DNA of 64,000 bases from Roseivirga sp. (GTDB taxonomy: Bacteria > Bacteroidota > Bacteroidia > Cytophagales > Cyclobacteriaceae), in contig JAJCYM010000089.1 of the NCBI GenBank assembly GCA_029262895.1, positions 1 through 64,000 of the forward strand. Reading direction: 5' to 3'. The notes under the pieces were generated by a model, which saw nothing but the letters and a program-made list of their open reading frames with translations, did no database searches and was not told the DNA's origin. Both the position numbers and the translations under genes were made by a program. This document shows positions 1 through 8,281 of this stretch, in pieces (the stretch's first letter is position 1; every line of letters begins with the position of its first letter).

Positions 1-677
1 CCTCCTCTCGATTCCTGAACGACATTTTGATGCATCAGCCCAATTACTTGTTCAGCTATAACCATTTGGCACATCAGAGTTACCTGTTAGACCCAGACGC
101 CTTGGCGGCATTAGATAAGCTATACTTCGAATCGCTGCGCCTTGGTGAAATAAGATATGACATTAAGGAGGCAGAGCCTCTCATCCGCCTGGCTGATATG
201 ATGAGCTTCGACATTTCCGCCATACGCTCTTCTGACGCTCCTGCCAACCCTAAGGCACAACCCTTTGGTTTAACAGGAGAAGAAGCCTGCCAACTAAGTT
301 GGTATGCCGGAATGAATGAAAAAATGACTTCGGTTGGTTTTCATGAGTACTATCCTTCATTGGATGATGATGCACTTAAAACAGCCTCGGTATTGGCCAC
401 CATGATCTGGTACTTTATCGATGGCTTCTACAATCGCAAAGATTCAGGAAAATTCGAAAGCAGCAACTATACCAAGTTCACGGTATCTCTGGATGGTGAT
501 CAAGACACGTTGAGTTTTTTCAAAAGCAACTTGACCGACAAGTGGTGGATGGAGGTCACCTATGGTGCCGGTCACAAGGAGCGTGCATTTATCCCATGTA
601 GTTATCGAGACTACCAAAAGGCAACAAAAGGTGATTTGCCCGAGCGCTGGATTTATGCCCAAGGCAAACTAGTATAA
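1..677 (+). CDS. Ureohydrolase (arginase/formimidoylglutamase) family protein, 3' part
   Basis: The reading frame is open from the left edge (first full codon at base 3), so the gene starts upstream and only about the last 225 residues are here. An in-frame TTG at 27 is not the real start. The family hydrolyses guanidino or formimino groups with a two-metal centre. The segment SFDISAIRSSDAP matches the place where ureohydrolases carry SxDxDxxD. Here the middle Asp is replaced (DIS), as I recall for a Bacteroidota subgroup annotated as formimidoylglutamase. FGLTGEEACQLSWYAG and TMIWYFIDGFYNRK are further landmarks of that subgroup. Family assignment is fairly sure, but substrate and catalytic activity are not. 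Confidence 0.75.
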   Translation, partial: SSRFLNDILMHQPNYLFSYNHLAHQSYLLDPDALAALDKLYFESLRLGEIRYDIKEAEPLIRLADMMSFDISAIRSSDAPANPKAQPFGLTGEEACQLSWYAGMNEKMTSVGFHEYYPSLDDDALKTASVLATMIWYFIDGFYNRKDSGKFESSNYTKFTVSLDGDQDTLSFFKSNLTDKWWMEVTYGAGHKERAFIPCSYRDYQKATKGDLPERWIYAQGKLV

Positions 678-681
678 GGAT

Positions 682-733
682 AGCCCCTCCACCATCCATA
701 GAGGGGCTTGAGCTAATTGTTAATAACAATTAG
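682..733. terminator. Double hairpin between convergent genes
   Basis: Two perfect inverted repeats follow the stop codon of the first gene. The first is AGCCCCTC (682-689) paired with GAGGGGCT (701-708). The second is CTAATTGTT (713-721) paired with AACAATTAG (725-733) across a 3-base loop. There is no strong T-run, but the place between converging genes fits a bidirectional transcription end. Confidence 0.5.
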
Positions 734-755
734 TCATCTACCTCAACTTTCTTTA

Positions 756-1955
756 TTAGTGTGTGGCGAAATAGTCTCTTACAAATTCTCTCGCTCTGGC
801 GGTTCTCAAATAGCCTCCCGCTGGTGATATCCCTTTTGGAGGTATTGATGCTGTCTCAAGTCTGGCAAAAACCGATTCGTAGAGTTCCTTTTCAATTTCA
901 TTTAGCTTTCCAGCTTGAATATTTGATTCAAACATGCTAATCTCACTGGCAATCCATGGGATATCACCACTGTTTTGAACAATTTTAGCGTAATGGATTA
1001 ACTGCTCATCCAACGCGTTCAGTGTACCTTCCACATCGAAGTTTCCGAAAATCGCGAAGTGTATCTCATCAAAGCCTTCATAGGTCATTCTATCCCAAAA
1101 GTGGCTTTCCGGACGTTGATGATAGTTATTGAAAAGGTGTGCAACTACCCTACCCGAGTAATTTGATTTGACGGCCGCCAGAATTCGATTTTTAACATCA
1201 GTGGCAAAATCCAGTATATCATCTGCACTGCTACCTTCCAGGAAACCTCCATCGCCTATTCCGCCTATATCTGTGATGAATAATTCAAATTCCAGAGGCC
1301 ATGGCATGAACTTCTCCGCCTTCATGATTTCAGCCGCTGCCGCTTCAGCTCTCTTTTCAGGAAGAAACCTATCTTCAAACCATTGTTCAAATGCTGCCTT
1401 TGAGGCAAATTTCTCGCTTTCTATATGGGGTGGATAAAAATTAACGAAGGTCACAGGCAAACCAAGAGACTTCTCATATAAGAATGAAACTGCCACAGCT
1501 CTGAGCTTTTCGTCTAAGTAAGTCAGGGGAATCGGATAAATATTTTCCTCCCCATTTGGTCCGAAAAAGGGCGGCAGCGGTGCCATTAAGGCACTGGACA
1601 TATTGCCACCAAATTGGTCAATGAATCCCTGATTAAAATTGAGAACATTCTGCATATGATCTCCCTGAAAGGGATTTGTCTGCCCATCGGGTTCAATCCA
1701 CGCCAAGGCCCTTTTTTCAAATTGTGGGATCGGCAATCGAATGGCATCGTCCGTAAATCGCTCCAATTCCTCCCAAGTTGGAATGTACTCCACAAGGTTC
1801 TTTACGACTTCTTCAAGTGTGGCTGTATCCATAAAGGACAGCTCTGATCCATCTGGTAACATTGGCCCTTGAGGTTCCTCATCTGAATTTTTATTGCATG
1901 CAAAAACTGTAGCTAGCATGGCTAGCGCTAAGTAAAAATTTAATCTCTTTTTCAT
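756..1955 (-). CDS. Secreted lipoprotein of unknown function
   Basis: The 399-residue protein has a lipoprotein signal peptide (MKKRLNFYLALAMLATVFAC, predicted lipidated Cys20) followed by an acidic, Ser/Asn-rich linker, so it is probably anchored to the outer membrane. I do not recognise the mature domain. The alternation of aromatic-rich strands with helices, and the segment GDIPWIASEISMFES near residue 335, would be compatible with a glycosidase-like TIM barrel, but no catalytic signature is certain. Upstream (minus sense) lie the LytTR/histidine kinase genes, about 120 bases away, so co-transcription is possible. Confidence 0.6.
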   Translation of the reverse strand: MKKRLNFYLALAMLATVFACNKNSDEEPQGPMLPDGSELSFMDTATLEEVVKNLVEYIPTWEELERFTDDAIRLPIPQFEKRALAWIEPDGQTNPFQGDHMQNVLNFNQGFIDQFGGNMSSALMAPLPPFFGPNGEENIYPIPLTYLDEKLRAVAVSFLYEKSLGLPVTFVNFYPPHIESEKFASKAAFEQWFEDRFLPEKRAEAAAAEIMKAEKFMPWPLEFELFITDIGGIGDGGFLEGSSADDILDFATDVKNRILAAVKSNYSGRVVAHLFNNYHQRPESHFWDRMTYEGFDEIHFAIFGNFDVEGTLNALDEQLIHYAKIVQNSGDIPWIASEISMFESNIQAGKLNEIEKELYESVFARLETASIPPKGISPAGGYLRTARAREFVRDYFATH

Positions 1956-2075
1956 TTGGATGGTTTTTGATTTAGGCCTCCAAATAGATAAAAGAGCAAG
2001 CGCGTCACTTGTCTATGTAAGTAAACGACAGAAAAAGGTAAGTGAGTGTTGGGATTTTGTCAGTGAATGAAAAGA

Positions 2076-2792
2076 CTAGAATCGCCTGATATGATGATAC
2101 AGAGCTTCCTTATAGGTGCGACCGATTGGCACCTCATGTTCACCGATGCTCAGAACTTGCTCCTTTTCATGAATGCTATCGATTTTGTGCATGTTCACTA
2201 CGTAAGCTCGATGTGTTTGTACAAAATCATCTGAATCCAGTAAAGTAACCATGGATTTTACGGTATGTCTTGAAATCAATTGCTGAGTTGCGGTTACCAC
2301 TTTGCAGTAGTTATCACCGGCTGACTCAATCCAAAGAATATCAGGTATTAATACCTTATGAAGTTTATTCCCTGACTTGATAAATATAGCTCCATCTTTA
2401 ATTTCGGGATCTTCTGGTACTGGCCTCTGATTCAAGGCAAGTGTAACTGCAGCTTTTAAATTATCGGTATCAACCGGTTTTACAAGATATGAAACCGGAC
2501 CTGTTGCTGCTGCCTCTTGAATAGTTTCTGAATCATTAAAGGAAGTAGTGAAAATGACGGGTGGCCCGTCAATATCCTTCAGCTTCTGAGCCAATGTAAT
2601 TCCATTGTGCTTACCAGGAAGAGAGATGTCCATTAAAACCACATCGGGTTTGGTCTTAACAATTTCATCCAGCGCTTTATCCGCATGATCACATGTTCCG
2701 GCAACCTTAAAACCGGCTTCTTCAATGCTCAACAGTGCATTTTCTGAGTGAATCAATTCATCTTCCACCAAGAAAACGTGAACCTCAGGCAT
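2076..2792 (-). CDS. LytTR-family response regulator
   Basis: This is a two-domain DNA-binding response regulator of 238 residues. The receiver domain spans about residues 4-120, with acidic residues at 10-12, the phosphoacceptor Asp55 in VVLMDISLPG and the conserved Lys in YLVKPVD. A LytTR DNA-binding domain fills residues about 135-238 (WIESAGDNYCKV, FVQTHRAYVVN). The start codon overlaps the end of the upstream TPR histidine kinase by 8 bases, so the two form a translationally coupled two-component system. Targets are unknown; LytTR proteins usually bind direct repeats near promoters. Confidence 0.93.
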   Translation of the reverse strand: MPEVHVFLVEDELIHSENALLSIEEAGFKVAGTCDHADKALDEIVKTKPDVVLMDISLPGKHNGITLAQKLKDIDGPPVIFTTSFNDSETIQEAAATGPVSYLVKPVDTDNLKAAVTLALNQRPVPEDPEIKDGAIFIKSGNKLHKVLIPDILWIESAGDNYCKVVTATQQLISRHTVKSMVTLLDSDDFVQTHRAYVVNMHKIDSIHEKEQVLSIGEHEVPIGRTYKEALYHHIRRF

Positions 2793-4818
2793 GCGCTAAA
2801 TATACTAAAAAGGTTGTGCCTTCACCCTCCACACTTTCCACCTCAAGCCGACCTCCATTCATTTTGGTAAATTCAAAAGCCAGATTAAGTCCTAGGCCGG
2901 TACCCTTCTCATTCTGAGTGCCTCGCCTGATCTTTTCTTCACCGATTGTAAAGAGTTGCGCTTTCATTTCATCAGGAATACCAATGCCCGTATCTCGAAT
3001 ACCAATTAGGAAATTGTCCTTTTCTTTCTTCGAGAAAATAGTCACCGAGCCCTCTTCGGTGAATTTTAAGGCATTTGCGATCAGGTTTCTCATGGTCACA
3101 AAGAAGCTACCTCTATCGGCCATGATCATGGTATTTTCATCCACTTCAGAAAGCAAATTTACGTTTTTGACATCCGCCAATGGCTTAAAGGTGGCGATTA
3201 ACTCGGCAACCACTCCGCTAACCTCTATCTGCTCGGGCTTAGGCTTATAACCCTTTAATTGATCTACAGACCAGTGAAGCAAATTATCAAGTAGATTGCT
3301 AAGGTTATTGGCATTTTTGTCAATCTCGGTGGCGATGTTCTCTAGCTTCTCCTCATCCTTCTTAACCAAAAAGTGTTTGAACAGTCGGCCGGTTCCCTGA
3401 AATGAACTGATATGCCCACGAAGGTCATGAGACACAATGGCAAAGAACCGATCCTTGGTTTTATTTAGTTTTTCGAGCTCTCCATTTTTGTTTCTGAGTT
3501 CCTTTCTGTTTTCAACAATCTGACCATAGAAATACACAACCAACCCGATAATTGCCACTGCACTTACTAAAAGTAAAATCAGCAAATTCCTTTCGGAATT
3601 GGCCTTATCCAATTGTAGAGATTGAAGTTCCGTCTCCTGGTTCAAGTTGTCAATTTCCAATTCGCGTTTATCTGCTTCGTACTTCGCAGTAAGCTGCTCC
3701 ATTTGCTCAGATCGTTTAAGGTCAAATATCTTTTCCCCAATTGCCTTATGCTGAACACTGTAGTCGTAGGCTTGTTTATAATTCCCTAGTCCTTCGTATG
3801 CTTCATAAAGGTTTTTCAACGCGCTGTGCTGCAGGTCAGGTGCATCTATCTCCTCCCCAATCTGCAAGGTCTTGATGGAAACAGGAATTGCAGCCCGGAA
3901 ATTGTTGAGTTTGATATTTCCCAAACCGACAAACATATAGCCTAAGCCTTCTGACTTTTGATTACCGATTTCCACGCTTTTCTCTATGGCCTTGTTGGCA
4001 AAGCTAATTACCTGCCTTGGTTGATTAAGTTCGGCATAAGCCAAAGCGATGTTGTTGTATATTTTGCTCAGTGAAAAGACATCGTTGGCCTCTACAAAAA
4101 CTTTTTCCGTTTCTACCAGGTAGCCCAAAGCTTCTTCGAAATTACCTGCGGCAATCAAAATGCTTCCCAAACTGGATTTAGCACGAGCCGACATGACTAT
4201 TGCTCCGGCTTTATCCCCTTCTTCAATTGCTCTCAGATAATATGTTTTTGCTTGTGCCGTATCTTGCTGACTCTCATAGGCAATTCCAATGTTTTGTAGC
4301 GTAGAAGAAAGATCAACATCTTCTAAAGAACTTCCTGAATTAACCAGCGCCTCCTTGAAAGTCACAGATTCTATTAAGGCTTGGGCGGCTTCCAAATAAT
4401 TGCCTGCATACAGGTAATTTGTGCCCAGATTATTCAGAGAGTAGGCAATGTTAAGAGAGTCATTAGCTGAGCGGTGAATGTCAAGGACACGCTGCATATA
4501 AATTGCGGCTTTCTCGAAATTCCCGCTGACGGAAGAGGCAATCCCCAAATAGTTATTGCCTGTAAGCACATAAGCATCCGATTTCATGGATTCACCTATG
4601 GCAACAATACCTTCCGCATAGAAGATGGCAGAATCAGCCTTGGAATAGACATAGTTGCCAAATAACCGTTTTGCCGCGTTGATACGCGCTGTATCATTGG
4701 TGCTATTCTCAAATTCCAATCTCAGATTTTGGACTCCAGATTGTTGAGAAAAACCGATCGAAGGCAAGACCAGAAACAAAAACAAAACAATTCGACTTGC
4801 TAGACTTTCCAAAATCAT
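2785..4818 (-). CDS. TPR-repeat sensor histidine kinase
   Basis: The start was set at the ATG at 4818 (MILESLASRIVLFLF), which opens a signal peptide; the frame also has a TTG 42 bases further out. The product is about 677 residues. The N-terminal half is periplasmic and built from TPR-like helical repeats (roughly residues 50-380). A coiled coil leads into one membrane helix (LLILLLVSAVAIIGLVVYF), then a HisKA dimerisation domain with the phospho-His in IVSHDLRGH and a HATPase domain ending with GTGLGLNLAFEF. The kinase partners the LytTR regulator it overlaps. No transport or sugar-binding domain is visible, so the signal sensed cannot be inferred. Confidence 0.92.
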   Translation of the reverse strand: MILESLASRIVLFLFLVLPSIGFSQQSGVQNLRLEFENSTNDTARINAAKRLFGNYVYSKADSAIFYAEGIVAIGESMKSDAYVLTGNNYLGIASSVSGNFEKAAIYMQRVLDIHRSANDSLNIAYSLNNLGTNYLYAGNYLEAAQALIESVTFKEALVNSGSSLEDVDLSSTLQNIGIAYESQQDTAQAKTYYLRAIEEGDKAGAIVMSARAKSSLGSILIAAGNFEEALGYLVETEKVFVEANDVFSLSKIYNNIALAYAELNQPRQVISFANKAIEKSVEIGNQKSEGLGYMFVGLGNIKLNNFRAAIPVSIKTLQIGEEIDAPDLQHSALKNLYEAYEGLGNYKQAYDYSVQHKAIGEKIFDLKRSEQMEQLTAKYEADKRELEIDNLNQETELQSLQLDKANSERNLLILLLVSAVAIIGLVVYFYGQIVENRKELRNKNGELEKLNKTKDRFFAIVSHDLRGHISSFQGTGRLFKHFLVKKDEEKLENIATEIDKNANNLSNLLDNLLHWSVDQLKGYKPKPEQIEVSGVVAELIATFKPLADVKNVNLLSEVDENTMIMADRGSFFVTMRNLIANALKFTEEGSVTIFSKKEKDNFLIGIRDTGIGIPDEMKAQLFTIGEEKIRRGTQNEKGTGLGLNLAFEFTKMNGGRLEVESVEGEGTTFLVYLAHA

Positions 4819-4875
4819 CAAACCAAAATAGCCATTTCCTATCTTATTTATCTGAAGCAACAGCCTATAAAGCGT

Positions 4876-4908
4876 GAAAGTCCTCTCACCGTCTGTGAGA
4901 GGACTTTC
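4876..4908. promoter_or_regulatory. Perfect 14-bp inverted repeat upstream of the histidine kinase
   Basis: GAAAGTCCTCTCAC (4876-4889) is exactly complementary to GTGAGAGGACTTTC (4895-4908) across a 5-base loop CGTCT. It lies in the divergent region between the TPR histidine kinase (start 4818, minus) and the PHP lipoprotein (start 5050, plus), 58 bases upstream of the kinase start. It could be an RNA hairpin in the kinase leader, an operator, or a dispersed palindrome. The sequence alone does not decide. Confidence 0.5.
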
Positions 4909-5049
4909 CTCTGGGTCATTAAAATAATTTTTTACTTTACTTAACTAAGTCGTTTGTTCACTACTTGTATTTGATACCCCGGTTCCGATATTTACCCTAC
5001 CGCATTCTCAAAAAAAATCTCGAACTTCAGAAAATTCACTTTTAATCCT

Positions 5050-6240
5050 ATGTCAACCTCTCTACAAAAACGCGCACTCCCATTACTCTTTTTGGTCTTT
5101 TTTGGCTGCACTCCAAAGCAGGAACTGCAATGGTTTAAAGGCAATCTCCATACGCATACCTATTGGAGTGACGGTGATGCATTTCCAGAGATGGTTTTAG
5201 ATTGGTACAAATCCAACGACTATGATTTCATCTCTCTTACGGAACATAATACATTGGCTCAGGGTGAGAAGTGGAAGAAAATACCGAAAAGCCACATCTA
5301 TGAACAAGGGTTTCAGGACTATTTGGAACGCTTTGGGGATGCCTGGGTAGAGCAGAAAACTGATACATCGGGTACAACGGTCAGGCTGAAAACAGAAGCA
5401 GAATACCTACCTCTTTTTCAAGAGGAAAATGAGTTTCTCATTATTCGTGGTGAAGAAATTACCGACAGTTTCGAAGGAAAACCTTTGCATATGAACGCCA
5501 CTAATGTTCTAGAGATGATTGAGCCCATACATGGCAGTAGCGTGGCAGAAACTTTGCAAAACAACATTAATGCTGTGTTGGAACAACGTGAAAAAACCGG
5601 CCAACCTATTATGCCCCATATCAATCACCCTAATTTCGGATGGGGCATTTCTATAGAGGATATGAAAGCACTGAAAGGAGAGCGTTTCTTTGAAGTGCAT
5701 AATGGGCATCCCGGAGTCCGCAATTATGGAGATTCTTTGCACATCAGCACGGAAGAAATGTGGGACCAGATCAATATTGCCTATTTGGAAAGAGGCCAAC
5801 CCATGATGTATGGCCTTGCCACTGATGACAGCCATCATTACCACAGGTTTGGTGGACAATTCAGTAATAGCGGTCGAGGTTGGGTAATGGTCCAAAGCGA
5901 ATCTCTTGAAGCAGCCGCGCTGATCGAAGCGATGGAGGCAGGTAGGTTCTATGCATCAAGCGGAGTTACATTGAGTAGCCTAAAGCAACAAGCCGGAAAA
6001 ATCGAAATTGAAATAGCCGCAGAACCCGGTATCACCTACACCATTAGCCTGATCGGAGTGAAAAAAGGTAGTCAAAAGTCTGAGGTTTTTGAATCCGTAA
6101 TTGCAACCAAAGTCTCGTTTGACTTAGCAGATGATATGCTTTTTGCCCGTGTAAAAGTTGTTTCTTCCAGATTACAGGAAAACCCTTTCCAGGAAGGAGA
6201 TTTTGAAAGTGCCTGGACTCAACCGATTATAAGGCAGTAA
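5050..6240 (+). CDS. PHP-domain phosphoesterase-like lipoprotein
   Basis: This 396-residue protein has a lipoprotein signal with Cys20 (LLFLVFFGCTPK). Immediately after it comes the PHP signature NLHTHTYWSDG (HTH at 34-36), then TEHN, HINHP and ATDDSHHYHRFGG, which supply the usual His/Asp metal ligands of the PHP (polymerase and histidinol phosphatase) fold. PHP enzymes are metal-dependent phosphoesterases; a secreted form may act on an external phosphoester, but the substrate is unknown. The C-terminal 90 residues form a beta-rich extension. The gene stands alone between a divergent and a convergent neighbour. Confidence 0.85.
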   Translation: MSTSLQKRALPLLFLVFFGCTPKQELQWFKGNLHTHTYWSDGDAFPEMVLDWYKSNDYDFISLTEHNTLAQGEKWKKIPKSHIYEQGFQDYLERFGDAWVEQKTDTSGTTVRLKTEAEYLPLFQEENEFLIIRGEEITDSFEGKPLHMNATNVLEMIEPIHGSSVAETLQNNINAVLEQREKTGQPIMPHINHPNFGWGISIEDMKALKGERFFEVHNGHPGVRNYGDSLHISTEEMWDQINIAYLERGQPMMYGLATDDSHHYHRFGGQFSNSGRGWVMVQSESLEAAALIEAMEAGRFYASSGVTLSSLKQQAGKIEIEIAAEPGITYTISLIGVKKGSQKSEVFESVIATKVSFDLADDMLFARVKVVSSRLQENPFQEGDFESAWTQPIIRQ

Positions 6241-6261
6241 CCTGATCAATGCAAGACCCAA

Positions 6262-6295
6262 CGCTGGAGATTCCCGTCTTTACGGGAATGACGGT
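6262..6295. repeat. Short palindromic intergenic repeat
   Basis: ATTCCCGT (6270-6277) and ACGGGAAT (6282-6289) form an 8-bp stem inside a unit reading CTGGAGATTCCCG...GGGAATGACG. This resembles the widespread intergenic repeat with a GGAATGACG tail seen in many bacterial genomes. It separates two convergent genes and may also help end transcription. Confidence 0.5.
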
Positions 6296-6307
6296 GACGA
6301 TATCGTA

Positions 6308-7021
6308 TCATCTTGAAAAGTCCTCAACCGTCTTTTGGAACTCTGACCTATACCTTTTGCCAACAGGCACTGTAACTGAACCAATCTTAACCTCATGACT
6401 GGCAATGCTTGTCAAATGATCCAGTGAAATGATAAAGCTACGATGACAACGAAAGAAGCTATGGCCCATTAATTTTTCCATGGCTTCCTGCATTGTCATT
6501 AAAGACATTATTGAAGAACCTGTAATGAGATGCACTTTGATATAATTGCTTTTACTTTCCACATAAGCTATATCACTAACATTCAACTTCATCAGCTCAT
6601 GGCCACTCTTAAAAAACACATGCTTAGCCGGTTTGCCAACTGGTTTGAGGCCATCATTCGTTTGGTTGACTTTATAATGTTCAAAAGCCTTGTTGGCTGC
6701 TTTCAAAAACCGCTCAAAAGAAATCGGTTTTAATAAATAATCAATAGCATTCACTTCATAACCCTCCACCGCATATTCCGAATAGGCGGTAGTGAAAACA
6801 ACCAAAGGTTGTGTACCCAGACTCCTGACAAATTCCATCCCCGAGATGTCAGGCATTTGAATATCTATAAAAATCAAATCCACCTGACCTCTGTTAATTA
6901 CTTCGAGCGCTTCTGGTGCAGCTTGATAGGTGCCCATCAATTTTAGGAAAGGTGTTTTCGAAATATGAATCTTGATTAACTCAAGTGCATTGGCAGAATC
7001 ATCTATGGCAATACAGTTCAT
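6308..7021 (-). CDS. LytTR-family response regulator
   Basis: This 237-residue regulator has a receiver domain (acidic DD at residues 7-8, phosphoacceptor Asp in LIFIDIQMPD, Lys in YLLKPISF) and a C-terminal LytTR DNA-binding domain (VAYVESKSNYIKVHL, FFRCHRSFIIS). The start codon overlaps the stop of the upstream LytS-like kinase by 4 bases (ATGA), so the pair is a coupled two-component system. It is clearly distinct from the regulator at 2076-2792. Confidence 0.94.
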   Translation of the reverse strand: MNCIAIDDSANALELIKIHISKTPFLKLMGTYQAAPEALEVINRGQVDLIFIDIQMPDISGMEFVRSLGTQPLVVFTTAYSEYAVEGYEVNAIDYLLKPISFERFLKAANKAFEHYKVNQTNDGLKPVGKPAKHVFFKSGHELMKLNVSDIAYVESKSNYIKVHLITGSSIMSLMTMQEAMEKLMGHSFFRCHRSFIISLDHLTSIASHEVKIGSVTVPVGKRYRSEFQKTVEDFSR

Positions 7022-8073
7022 TGCTCCATCTGAATTTTTAGGTCTACCATAAAATACCCATCCTCTTCTTGAATACTTAAGGAATGGCGGTTTTCATATT
7101 CAATTTCCAATTGCTTCTTTACATTTTTAAGGCCCAAGCCCTCATGTTCCACCAGGCTTTGATTGGTACCATGGCGACATATTCTATTCTTCACACTAAA
7201 GATTAAAAACGCCATATCAATTTGGGCTTTAATGCTGATGTCCGTTTCATCTACCTTACCAACCCCATATTTAAAGGCATTTTCAACAAAGGTCACCAGG
7301 ATCATGGGTGCAAGTTGATAACCCTCGGGATTTCCAATTACTTCATAGTTCACTTTAGTCTGATCTTCTTCCAGAAACATGAGGTTATTGACTTCGATGA
7401 AATCACTGATGTAGTCCAACTCTTTCTTTAAAGAGATACTCTGCACCTGACTGTCATAGATCATGTATCTCAACAAGCCCGAGAGTTTCAATATGCCTGA
7501 GGAAACCATCTTTTCATTGCCTTGAAGGCCGAGAGAATAGAGGTTGTTCAGTGCATTGAACAGGAAGTGTGGACTCATTTGGGCCTTGATCAGCGCTAAT
7601 TCCCGGCTCAGCTTCTCTTGAGTCAGCCACTCTTTTTCCTTCTTGTTTTTCCAGTACACCCAGTAAACATATGAGCCGATCAAAAAGGCAGGTAAAGTGA
7701 TCAGGTTTTCTGTTAACAGCTCAAAAAAGCGTACTGATCTGAGGTCCTCTAAATAGTAATAGATATATACTTTTTCTGCACCTGTTTTTATCAGGATGAA
7801 GGCACTCGAGAAGATGACTATGGCCAGGAAGTAACTCCATGACCTTCCTGGTTTAAAAAAGCGTGGAGCTAACCAAAGGGCATTGCCATATGAGTAAATG
7901 GCATTGAGGGATGTATTTATTATGAGGGGAAACAGGATATCATGGCTACGTTGCGTATAAAACCCGAAGCCATTTGTATCTCCAGAGTTCATCAATACAA
8001 TCCAGGCCACCCAAAGTGGGGAATGTAACACCCAGTCATTACTCAGTGCTTTCTTTAAGGATGTTTTTCCCAT
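7018..8073 (-). CDS. LytS-type sensor histidine kinase
   Basis: The 351-residue membrane kinase carries about four N-terminal transmembrane helices (to about residue 140), a short coiled coil, then the His_kinase (LytS/YehU) domain with the phosphoacceptor in QMSPHFLFNALNNLYSL and a HATPase domain (TFVENAFKYG N box, GLGLKNVKKQL). It is the cognate kinase of the LytTR regulator downstream. Kinases of this type in Bacteroidota typically have no recognised extracytoplasmic sensor domain, and none is seen here. Confidence 0.94.
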   Translation of the reverse strand: MGKTSLKKALSNDWVLHSPLWVAWIVLMNSGDTNGFGFYTQRSHDILFPLIINTSLNAIYSYGNALWLAPRFFKPGRSWSYFLAIVIFSSAFILIKTGAEKVYIYYYLEDLRSVRFFELLTENLITLPAFLIGSYVYWVYWKNKKEKEWLTQEKLSRELALIKAQMSPHFLFNALNNLYSLGLQGNEKMVSSGILKLSGLLRYMIYDSQVQSISLKKELDYISDFIEVNNLMFLEEDQTKVNYEVIGNPEGYQLAPMILVTFVENAFKYGVGKVDETDISIKAQIDMAFLIFSVKNRICRHGTNQSLVEHEGLGLKNVKKQLEIEYENRHSLSIQEEDGYFMVDLKIQMEQ

Positions 8074-8281
8074 CTACGACAATCTAATACAATTTAGAAA
8101 AAGCTGCACGCAGCATTGACGAAAGGGCTGGATCGATTGACCAAACCACCATTTTCTTATGTCGCTGTTTCTCGCACAGAATATTGGCTATTCTGCACGA
8201 GAGAGATTCCTTTCTGCCCAACAGGTTTGTTGTCCAAACCTCCATCTTATTCCTTGAGGCCCTACTTAAAACCCATAATCC

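Noticed and set aside
5509-5895. 128-codon minus-strand frame inside the PHP gene
   Set aside because: It is antisense to the catalytic part of the PHP domain, and no homology is recognisable.
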